From Bifidobacterium breve (GTDB lineage Bacteria > Actinomycetota > Actinomycetes > UBA12327), in NCBI GenBank assembly GCA_943332445.1, contig CALQPL010000071.1, positions 1 to 6,183 on the forward strand: 6,183 nt of DNA, written 5' to 3'. The translations under genes were made by a program, and so were the position numbers. The first letter of the stretch is position 1. Every line of letters begins with the position of its first letter. Below, one piece after another: positions 1 to 5,837 of the stretch. The notes under the pieces were generated by a model. It had not been told where the DNA came from. It searched no databases and worked only from the letters and a program-made list of their open reading frames with translations.

Positions 1-310
1 CGTGACCGACGCCAGTTTTGCCGCCGATGTCTTGCAGAGCGACAAGCCCGTGCTCGTGGACTTTTGGGCTGAGTGGTGTGGGCCCTGCCGCATGGTGGGT
101 CCGATCTTGGAAGAAATCTCCAACGAGCACGGCGACAAGCTCACCATCGTGAAACTCAATGTGGACGAAAACCCCAGCATTGCGGCCAACTACGGCGTGA
201 GCTCAATTCCGACCATGAACGTCTTTCAGGGCGGCGAGGTCGTCAAGCAAATCGTCGGCGCGAAGCCCAAGGCTAAGTTGCTCGAAGACCTCGCTGACTA
301 CATCGCCTAA
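1..310 (+). CDS. trxA: Thioredoxin, 5' end probably outside the window
   Basis: Cytoplasmic thioredoxin, the disulfide reductant recycled by thioredoxin reductase (TrxB). Counting from the GTG at position 2 the readable part is 102 residues. The redox motif WCGPC has its cysteines at residues 26 and 29, after the typical VDFWAEW strand. The buried Asp is D20 and the cis-proline is P70 in SIPT. Typical bacterial TrxA has about 105-110 residues, and the family usually carries a few residues before a V-T-D-A-S-F-like stretch. The GTG at position 2 is therefore more likely an internal valine codon than the start, with the true start just upstream. The stop is TAA at 308-310. cwlM follows after 20 bp, so the two are probably co-transcribed; trxB is expected upstream, but this is inference from other actinobacteria. 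The fold assignment is very secure. Confidence 0.96.
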   Translation, partial: VTDASFAADVLQSDKPVLVDFWAEWCGPCRMVGPILEEISNEHGDKLTIVKLNVDENPSIAANYGVSSIPTMNVFQGGEVVKQIVGAKPKAKLLEDLADYIA

Positions 311-330
311 GCCTTCGTCACACTCTTCCC

Positions 331-1431
331 ATGCCTTCGTCTGTGCCGACGCTCTACCGTCGCGGTGACTCGGGCACAGCCATCCTGGAATTTCGCGATC
401 GCCTCAATGGCTTAGGGCACCTCAGTGATGACGCCGGTGGTGACGTCTTCGATGAGGGGTTAGACCTCGCGGTTCGTCACTTTCAGCAACAACGCGGGCT
501 GTTAGTTGACGGCATTGTTGGCCCTCATACGGTGCGCGCCCTTGATGAAGCCCACTGGGCCTTGGGCGATCGACTGTTGAGCTTTCAGGTCAGCCACCTG
601 CTGCGCGGCGACGACATCGCTCAATTGCAACAGCGCTTGACGGGTATGGGTTTTGACCCTGGGCGCATTGACGGCATTTTTGGGCACCAAACCTTTGACG
701 CCGTGTGCGATTTTCAACGCAACGTTGGTCTGACTCCTGATGGAACGTGTGGACCTGCAACGTTGGCCGCCTTGCATCGGCTCTCGAGGTCAGTCACGGG
801 TGGCGCACCCGCAGCCCTTCGCGAGCACGAAGCCTTGCTGCGCCAAGGATCAACGCCAGCTGGTCGCATCATCGTTGTTGATGCCGGTCATGGCGGGCCC
901 GATGCGGGCTGCACCTCCGATCTGCTGGAGTGGAGCGAAGCCAACATCGCCTTTGACATTGCCACCCGTGTCGAAGGGCGCCTCACGGCCCTGGGAGCAA
1001 CGGCCTTTCTGACTCGACCCATTGACCTAGACATGGCCCTCGACGAACAGGCGCGTGCTGAATTTAGTAACACCGCTGGTGCCGATCTGGTGATCTCTAT
1101 CCATGCTGATGCGCTGGCAAATGATGCAGCTCGCGGAGTAGCGACCTACTTTTTTGGCAATGCCGCGACGCACTCTTCGGTTGGCCAACGTCTAGCCCAA
1201 TTGATTCAAGACGAAATCGTCGCGCGCACCGATTTGCCCGACGGTCGCATCCATGGCAAAACGTGGGACTTATTGCGTTGGACGACGATGCCAGCGGTCC
1301 GCGTTGAAATTGGATACCTGAGCAACCCCACCGACGCGGCTCGGTTAAGCGATCCGGGATTTCGCGACGTCGTGGCCGAAGCCATCGCCTCTGGAGTCCA
1401 GCACCTGTTCACTCCTGAATCCCAGGACTGA
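331..1431 (+). CDS. cwlM: CwlM-type peptidoglycan-binding / N-acetylmuramoyl-L-alanine amidase domain protein
   Basis: A 366-residue protein with two peptidoglycan-binding repeats (about residues 8-75 and 85-150), a short linker, and an Amidase_3 domain (about 179-360). The expected zinc ligands H187 (in DAGHGG), E203 and H258 (in SIHAD) are present, as is the catalytic glutamate E326 (in VEIGYLSN). There is no signal peptide or membrane segment, so it should stay in the cytoplasm. In mycobacteria CwlM lies in this same trx-par neighbourhood, is phosphorylated by PknB, and stimulates MurA, the first committed step of peptidoglycan synthesis. The same role here is inferred from domain order and position. 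The C-terminal tail after the amidase domain is very short, with one threonine (T361). No clear ribosome binding site precedes the ATG at 331; a GTG at 343 in the same frame is an alternative. Translation may depend on coupling to trxA, 20 bp upstream. Confidence 0.9.
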   Translation: MPSSVPTLYRRGDSGTAILEFRDRLNGLGHLSDDAGGDVFDEGLDLAVRHFQQQRGLLVDGIVGPHTVRALDEAHWALGDRLLSFQVSHLLRGDDIAQLQQRLTGMGFDPGRIDGIFGHQTFDAVCDFQRNVGLTPDGTCGPATLAALHRLSRSVTGGAPAALREHEALLRQGSTPAGRIIVVDAGHGGPDAGCTSDLLEWSEANIAFDIATRVEGRLTALGATAFLTRPIDLDMALDEQARAEFSNTAGADLVISIHADALANDAARGVATYFFGNAATHSSVGQRLAQLIQDEIVARTDLPDGRIHGKTWDLLRWTTMPAVRVEIGYLSNPTDAARLSDPGFRDVVAEAIASGVQHLFTPESQD

Positions 1432-1486
1432 CGACCGTTCTACGCCTGAACACGCCACACCGGACCGAATGCGGGTTCGCTGGCCC

Positions 1487-1511
1487 CATGCTTCATGCTT
1501 AGACCTAGACA
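1487..1511. repeat. Two adjacent short tandem duplications
   Basis: CATGCTT occurs twice in direct succession (1487-1493 and 1494-1500). It is followed at once by TAGACC/TAGACA (1500-1505 and 1506-1511). The site lies 58 bp before the aminotransferase start. It could be a regulator or RNA polymerase contact region, or simple slippage; function is unknown. Confidence 0.4.
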
Positions 1512-1555
1512 TTCCCCCTGGCGGTGGCTGTGGTTCTTGGCTCCCGTCCTGCGTT

Positions 1556-1560
1556 GAAGG
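1556..1560 (+). promoter_or_regulatory. Ribosome binding site of the aminotransferase gene
   Basis: GAAGG lies 8 bases before the ATG at 1569, with a second purine-rich stretch (AGGTG, 1562-1566) closer in. This favours the 1569 start over the GTG at 1524. Confidence 0.55.
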
Positions 1561-1568
1561 CAGGTGAC

Positions 1569-2891
1569 ATGGCGCCCCCATCCGGCGAATCCCCTTTGGG
1601 AAACCGGCTTGACCCTCACCTGGCCCGGTATGCCAAGCGCACCCACGGCATGACCGCGAGTGAAATCCGGTCCCTTTTTGCCGTCGCCTCTCGCCCTGAG
1701 GTGGTTTCGCTGGCTGGCGGAATGCCCAACATTGCTGCGCTTTCCATGGAAACAGTCAGCTCCACTGTCGCCAACATGTTGGCCACTCGCGGACAGGTCG
1801 CGTTGCAGTACGGCAGTGGCAACGGTGACCAACGACTGCGCGAACAAATCTGCGAAATGGTCGGGCTGCAAGGGATTGCCCCGCACCCCGATGACGTCAT
1901 TGTGACCGTCGGATCGCAAATGGCCTTGGACCTGATCACGCGAATTTTCTGCGATCCCGGTGACGTGATTATTGCTGAGGCTCCGTCGTACGTCGGAGCG
2001 CTCGGTGTTTTTCGGGCCTACCAAGTAGACGTCGAGCACGTCGCCATGGATGAGCACGGACTCAATCCTGAGGCGCTACGCGAAACCCTCAAAACCCTTG
2101 CAGCACAAGGCAAAACTCCCAAATTCGTGTACACGATTCCGACGTTTCACAACCCCGCGGGCTTGTCTCAACCACAAGATCGTCGCATGGAAATTCTGCA
2201 GATTTGTCAAAGCGCGGGAGTGCTCATCATCGAAGATGACCCCTACGGTTTGCTCGGCTTTGACGGACACATTCCGCAAGCGATCCGCTCGCATGACTCC
2301 GATGGTGTGATCTATCTCGGCTCATTCAGTAAGACGTTTGCTGCTGGCATTCGCGTTGGATGGGCTGTTGCCCCGCACGGTGTTCGCGAGAAATTGACGT
2401 TGGCTGCGGAGTCCGCGGTCTTATGTCCTCCCGCCTTTTCACAGCTCACCATTTCGACCTACCTGGACACGCAACCGTGGATGGACCAGATCAAGATCTT
2501 CCGCGAGGTGTACCGCGAGCGCCGCGATGCCACCCTCGAAGCCCTGACCCAGTACATGCCCGAAGGCACCACCTGGACCCATCCCACCGGCGGTTTCTAC
2601 GTCTGGGTGACCCTGCCCGAGGGGATGGATGGCACCGCGATGCTGCCTCGGGCCGTGACTGCCCGCGTGGCCTACGTGCCTGGAACCGCCTTTTACATCA
2701 ATGGGGACGGCCGGCAATCGATTCGACTGTCCTACAGCTTCCCCGAGCCCGATCGCATCCGTGAGGGAGTGCGTCGCCTCGGTGGTGTGATCAATGAAGA
2801 ACTCAAGCTCATGCATACCTTCGGCACCCTCGGTGCCGCTCGGCCATCAGTTTCATCACAGGGATCAACTCCCGGACCGGATGTCGTCTAA
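1569..2891 (+). CDS. PLP-dependent class I/II aminotransferase (fold type I, LysN/MocR-like)
   Basis: A 440-residue cytoplasmic aminotransferase of fold type I. The PLP lysine is K255 in SFSKTFAAGIRVGW, with R262 as the usual phosphate-side arginine. N195 (in HNPAG), D223 and Y226 (in EDDPYG) are the cofactor contacts, and R386 (in IRLSYS) is the expected substrate carboxylate binder. The N-terminal S-L-A-G-G-M-P signature and the Q-Y-G-S-G-N-G-D stretch match the group containing 2-aminoadipate/aromatic aminotransferases (LysN, KAT II-like) and the enzyme half of MocR regulators. No DNA-binding domain precedes it, so it is an enzyme and not a MocR regulator. The amino donor and acceptor cannot be told from sequence. 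About 25 residues after the usual domain end are rich in Ser, Pro and Gly and look unstructured. Its stop overlaps the ddl-like start by one base (TAATG), which implies translational coupling. GTG 1524 and ATG 1650 are alternative starts, less likely. Confidence 0.92.
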   Translation: MAPPSGESPLGNRLDPHLARYAKRTHGMTASEIRSLFAVASRPEVVSLAGGMPNIAALSMETVSSTVANMLATRGQVALQYGSGNGDQRLREQICEMVGLQGIAPHPDDVIVTVGSQMALDLITRIFCDPGDVIIAEAPSYVGALGVFRAYQVDVEHVAMDEHGLNPEALRETLKTLAAQGKTPKFVYTIPTFHNPAGLSQPQDRRMEILQICQSAGVLIIEDDPYGLLGFDGHIPQAIRSHDSDGVIYLGSFSKTFAAGIRVGWAVAPHGVREKLTLAAESAVLCPPAFSQLTISTYLDTQPWMDQIKIFREVYRERRDATLEALTQYMPEGTTWTHPTGGFYVWVTLPEGMDGTAMLPRAVTARVAYVPGTAFYINGDGRQSIRLSYSFPEPDRIREGVRRLGGVINEELKLMHTFGTLGAARPSVSSQGSTPGPDVV

Positions 2892-3859
2892 TGAGTACTC
2901 ACTCTGCACTTCGTGTCGTAGTACTAGCTGGTGGCCTGTCCCACGAGCGTGATGTATCCGTGCGTTCTGGTCGTCGCATTTCCGAAGCACTGCGCAACCG
3001 CGGAGTCGACGTTGACGAGCGCGACATGGACATTGATTTGTTGCCATCGCTTATCGCCGATCCACCGGACTGCATCTTCCCGATGTTCCATGGAGCGGCC
3101 GGTGAAGACGGTGCGATTCGCGATGTTCTCGATCTACTCAAGCTGCCCTACGTAGGGTCAAATCCCGAGGCCTGCCGACTGACCTATGACAAGCCTCTAG
3201 CTAAGACGATTGTGGCCAGAACCGGCATTTTTACGCCTGAAATGGTGGTTTTACCGCATGAAGCCTTCCGCGAATTAGGCGCTGGAGCGGTGCTCGACGC
3301 GGTCGAAAAAGCCTTCGGATTTCCGCTGGTCATTAAGCCTTCCAAGGGTGGATCGGCCCTGGGTGTGAGCATCGTTCACACCGCCGCCGAACTTCCTACT
3401 GCCATGGTCTCGTGCTTTTCCTACGCTGATTGCGCCGTGATTGAACGCTACATCGCCGGCACTGAAGTTGCGGTTTCCGTCATCGATCTTGGTGACGGTC
3501 CCGTTGCACTTCCTGCAGTGGAGATTGTTCCCGACGGTGAGTTCTACGATTACAACGCGCGCTACACCGCCGGTCTCACCGAATTTTTTGCACCCGCTCG
3601 CATCACTGACGACGTGTCACAACGCGTCGCCGAGGCCGCGCTCACCGTTCACACCATTCTTGGGCTGACCGGCTTTTCACGATCCGATTTCATCATTGAC
3701 GGCGAGGGTGTTCCGCAATTTATTGAGGCCAATGTTGCCCCCGGAATGACCGAAACTTCCTTGCTTCCGCAGGCCATTGAAGCGGCCGGATTAGACCTCT
3801 CCGAGGTGTGCTTGGCTCTGGTCAACGATGCGATTGAGGCCCACTCAGCCCAGGCCTAA
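2891..3859 (+). CDS. ddl: D-alanine-D-alanine ligase family protein (ATP-grasp)
   Basis: A 322-residue ATP-grasp ligase that would join two D-amino acids, classically D-Ala + D-Ala for peptidoglycan precursors, using ATP. The N-terminal domain has GGLSHERDVS (E19 matches E. coli DdlB E15), then HGAAGEDG (68-74). The nucleotide site includes K149 in KPSKGGSALG, whose S155 matches DdlB S150. R264 and D266, E279 and N281 (in EANVAPGMT) and S290 match the catalytic and metal-binding set. Differences from E. coli DdlB are A156 where the second serine of GSS is expected, G153 in place of Glu, and YNARY (R224-Y225) in place of a K-Y pair. All key catalytic positions are otherwise present, so activity is likely. 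Many actinobacteria carry a separate ddl elsewhere; this copy beside parB may be a second one with its own substrate preference (inference). It has no good ribosome binding site and is probably translated by coupling with the aminotransferase. Confidence 0.9.
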   Translation: MSTHSALRVVVLAGGLSHERDVSVRSGRRISEALRNRGVDVDERDMDIDLLPSLIADPPDCIFPMFHGAAGEDGAIRDVLDLLKLPYVGSNPEACRLTYDKPLAKTIVARTGIFTPEMVVLPHEAFRELGAGAVLDAVEKAFGFPLVIKPSKGGSALGVSIVHTAAELPTAMVSCFSYADCAVIERYIAGTEVAVSVIDLGDGPVALPAVEIVPDGEFYDYNARYTAGLTEFFAPARITDDVSQRVAEAALTVHTILGLTGFSRSDFIIDGEGVPQFIEANVAPGMTETSLLPQAIEAAGLDLSEVCLALVNDAIEAHSAQA

Positions 3860-3870
3860 GGGCCAAGGCC
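3853..3870. terminator. Possible weak hairpin between the convergent ddl-like and parB genes
   Basis: GGCCT (3853-3857) can pair with AGGCC (3866-3870) around an 8-base loop. The stem overlaps the ddl stop codon. A third GGCC at 3861-3864 offers competing pairings. No T tract follows on either strand, so it is not a classical intrinsic terminator. It is the only candidate for separating the two convergent transcripts. Confidence 0.22.
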
Positions 3871-3871
3871 G

Positions 3872-4873
3872 TTACTTCTGCGGTCCCGCAATGGTGTCAA
3901 CAATGCGGCGCAGGTCCTCAAAACTGGCGAATTCGACGGTGATTTTTCCCCGGCCCTTGCCTGATGCGGCAATCGCTGCCTTGGTATCCAAACGATCCTC
4001 GAGACGATCGACCAACTCTGACCAGTCCGGTCCGGCCTTCTTGCGCCCGGACTTCTTGGAGGCAGGGCCTGCAAAGCCCAGGCTCACCAGTTCCTCAACC
4101 GTGCGCACCGACAGGCCCTCAGCCACGATCTTGGTGGCGAGAGCCTCCTGCGCCTTGGGGTCCTCAAGCCCCAGGAGCGCGCGTGCGTGGCCTGCGGAGA
4201 GCACCCCTGCCGCCACCTTGGATTGCACGGCTGGAGGAAGTTTCAACAACCGGATGGTGTTGGAGATTTGTGGACGCGAGCGACCAATGCGCTGAGCTAA
4301 CTCGTCGTGTGTGCAGCCAAAGTCATCAAGGAGTTGGCTATAGGCGGCTGCTTCTTCGAGTGCGTTGAGTTGGCTGCGGTGCAAGTTTTCGAGCAATGCG
4401 TCGCGCAACAAATCTGCGTCAGCGGTCTCGCGAACGATGGCTGGGATGGTTGCTAAACCTGCAACAGTGTGTGCGCGCCAACGACGCTCACCCATGACTA
4501 ATTCAAAACGATTGTTTGACAAGGGACGAACAACAATGGGTTGAAGCAAACCAATTTCTTTAATCGAATGAATCAATTCATCGAGAGCTTCGGGATCAAA
4601 AACGGTGCGCGGTTGACGCGGATTTGGTGTGATGGAATCGAGCGGAAGTTCAGCAAAATAGGCGCCCTCAGGAACCACAAATTCCACCGATGAGGAGGCC
4701 GTATTTTGGGCCAATTTTGCGCCCCGGCTCGCACCAGGTACCGCGGTCCCAGAACCTGCGGAACCCGCCTCAGTACTGGGCTGACTACCGGCCTCGGCGC
4801 TCGTTTGGGTGCCTGGGGCGGTAGGAATGAGAGCTCCCAAACCACGACCTAATCCACGCTGTTTTGCACTCAT
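3872..4873 (-). CDS. parB: Chromosome partitioning protein ParB
   Basis: A 333-residue ParB CTPase clamp that loads at parS sites near oriC and partners with ParA. The N-terminal RGLGRGLGALIP motif (residues 6-17) is the usual ParA-contact peptide. It is followed by a flexible Ala/Ser/Gly/Thr linker to about residue 65. The ParB/Noc N-domain has the NPRQPR segment (84-89), GERRWRA (128-134, CTP binding) and ENLHRSQL (162-169). The usual LNP after this box reads LNA here. A helix-turn-helix region for parS recognition spans about 185-215 (Q-R-I-G-R-S-R-P-Q-I-S), and a C-terminal dimerisation domain ends the protein. The ATG at 4873 is chosen because AGGGA lies 5 bases from it and the protein then begins MSAKQRGLGRGLG, as in homologues. 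An in-frame ATG at 4939 would run 50 bp into parA and add unrelated residues. parA ends 16 bp upstream, so the two form an operon. Confidence 0.96.
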   Translation of the reverse strand: MSAKQRGLGRGLGALIPTAPGTQTSAEAGSQPSTEAGSAGSGTAVPGASRGAKLAQNTASSSVEFVVPEGAYFAELPLDSITPNPRQPRTVFDPEALDELIHSIKEIGLLQPIVVRPLSNNRFELVMGERRWRAHTVAGLATIPAIVRETADADLLRDALLENLHRSQLNALEEAAAYSQLLDDFGCTHDELAQRIGRSRPQISNTIRLLKLPPAVQSKVAAGVLSAGHARALLGLEDPKAQEALATKIVAEGLSVRTVEELVSLGFAGPASKKSGRKKAGPDWSELVDRLEDRLDTKAAIAASGKGRGKITVEFASFEDLRRIVDTIAGPQK

Positions 4874-4877
4874 TTTT

Positions 4878-4882
4878 TCCCT
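4878..4882 (-). promoter_or_regulatory. Ribosome binding site of parB
   Basis: AGGGA on the minus strand, the core ending 5 bases before the ATG at 4873. It lies in the 16-bp gap after the parA stop and decides the parB start against the upstream in-frame ATG at 4939. Confidence 0.7.
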
Positions 4883-4889
4883 ACTTTTG

Positions 4890-5837
4890 TCATGCCTGTA
4901 AGGCCAATTCGCGAGCGGCTTGTAAGTAACTTTGTGCACCTGTTGAACCTGGGTCGTAGGTCAACACGGTTTGCTGAAATGACGGTGCTTCGGACACACG
5001 AACTGATCGCGGAATTGCGGTTGGCAAAACGCGCTCACCAAAAAAGTCACGCACTTCTTGCGCCACTTGCGCAGATAAACGCGTGCGACCGTCGTACATC
5101 GTGAGCAAAATCGTGGAGATAAAAATGTTGGGATTTAAATACTCTTGAATTTTTTCCACGTTGCGCACGAGTTGTCCCAAACCTTCGAGTGCGTAGTACT
5201 CGCATTGAATCGGAATCAACACTTCCGTAGCGGCCACCAACGCATTGACCGTGAGCAATCCCAGCGAGGGAGGACAGTCGATGAGAACAAAATCAAACCT
5301 ATCAGTTGATTGGGCAAGGTAGGTTTCGATCGCTCGTTTGAGGCGGTTTTCTCGCGCGACCAGCGAGACCAGCTCCAATTCCGCGCCGGCCAGATCCAGG
5401 GTGGCTGGAACGCCATAGAGATTGGGGATTTGCTCCACCTTTTGTACCGCCTGGGCGAGCGGCATATCTTCCAGCAGGACTTCGTAGATGGAATCAACCT
5501 CATCGTGGTGCGGCATGCCCAAAGCCGTAGAGGCGTTGCCCTGTGGATCGAGGTCAATCACCAGAACGCGTAGTCCCTGGAACGCCAGGCCAGCCGCCAG
5601 GTTGACCGTGGTCGTGGTCTTGCCCACGCCACCCTTTTGATTGGAAATGGTCAAGATCCGCGTCTGCATAGGGCGGGGGAGTTGGTCAGCCACACGACCG
5701 GAAGCCACCAGGACAGCAGCAGCCGCGGCTTGGGCGATCGGGGTATCCGAGCCACCGCCCAATGTTTCCCGTGAAACATCGACGGCTGCCTGCAAGGCCG
5801 CATCGGATGGACCGAAGTAGTTCGGAGTATCAGTCAT
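4890..5837 (-). CDS. parA: Chromosome partitioning ATPase ParA (Soj)
   Basis: A 315-residue deviant-Walker ATPase that binds DNA non-specifically as an ATP dimer and drives segregation of ParB-parS complexes. The Walker A signature QKGGVGKTTT is at 67-76 (signature K68, K73). Walker A' DLDPQGN is at 95-101, and Walker B FVLIDCPPSLG at about 183-193. The C-terminal PRSVRVSEAPS stretch (276-286) holds the arginine implicated in DNA binding. An N-terminal extension of about 57 residues before the ATPase core contains DVSRET (20-25). The DNA coding for it is a parS-like palindrome. The ATG at 5837 is preferred because the reading frame of the gene before ends just inside it (ATGACTGA, 8-bp overlap) and because the VSRET segment is retained. 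Upstream in-frame codons to 5933 encode unrelated residues, and starting at the internal Met57 would lose the extension. Translation is probably coupled to the upstream gene, since the ribosome binding site is weak. Confidence 0.96.
   Translation of the reverse strand: MTDTPNYFGPSDAALQAAVDVSRETLGGGSDTPIAQAAAAAVLVASGRVADQLPRPMQTRILTISNQKGGVGKTTTTVNLAAGLAFQGLRVLVIDLDPQGNASTALGMPHHDEVDSIYEVLLEDMPLAQAVQKVEQIPNLYGVPATLDLAGAELELVSLVARENRLKRAIETYLAQSTDRFDFVLIDCPPSLGLLTVNALVAATEVLIPIQCEYYALEGLGQLVRNVEKIQEYLNPNIFISTILLTMYDGRTRLSAQVAQEVRDFFGERVLPTAIPRSVRVSEAPSFQQTVLTYDPGSTGAQSYLQAARELALQA
5763..5778. promoter_or_regulatory. parS: parS-like centromere site inside the 5' part of parA
   Basis: The plus strand reads TGTTTCCCGTGAAACA. 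The canonical ParB site is TGTTTCACGTGAAACA, so 15 of 16 bases match and the two half-sites remain inverted repeats apart from that position. On the coding strand it is GTT TCA CGG GAA ACA, for Val-Ser-Arg-Glu-Thr at ParA residues 21-25. The one deviation falls on the third base of the Arg codon (CGG instead of CGT), so the protein would be the same with a perfect site. parS sites within or near parA/parB are established in other bacteria. Whether this variant binds ParB strongly is unknown. Confidence 0.8.

Larger units (their letters stand above)
1432..1568. other. 137-bp gap between cwlM and the aminotransferase gene
   Basis: This is the longest non-coding stretch in the window and the likeliest place for a promoter of the aminotransferase-ddl pair, though I cannot identify convincing -35/-10 boxes. 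It contains a weak hairpin (1461-1466 pairing with 1474-1479, one G-U pair, no T tract) and two adjacent short tandem repeats at 1487-1511. The frame of the downstream gene stays open back to a GTG at 1524, but the extra residues do not look like the family and the better ribosome binding site lies before 1569. Confidence 0.5.

Noticed and set aside
311..341. GCCTTCGTC repeated at 311-319 and 333-341 around the cwlM start
   Set aside because: A single 9-bp direct repeat partly inside coding sequence; chance is the simplest explanation.
1461..1479. Hairpin after cwlM as a terminator
   Set aside because: The stem is 6 bp with a G-U pair, and there is no T tract after it.
1524..1568. GTG at 1524 as the aminotransferase start
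   Set aside because: The added 15 residues are not family-like, and a better ribosome binding site lies before the ATG at 1569.
1440..2057. Long minus-strand open frame (205 codons) opposite the aminotransferase start
   Set aside because: It lies antisense to a clear aminotransferase gene, has no recognisable domain, and its composition reads like a codon shadow.
4874..4939. Upstream in-frame start of parB at 4939
   Set aside because: It would overlap the parA 3' end, and the ATG at 4873 has a good ribosome binding site and the family-typical N-terminus.
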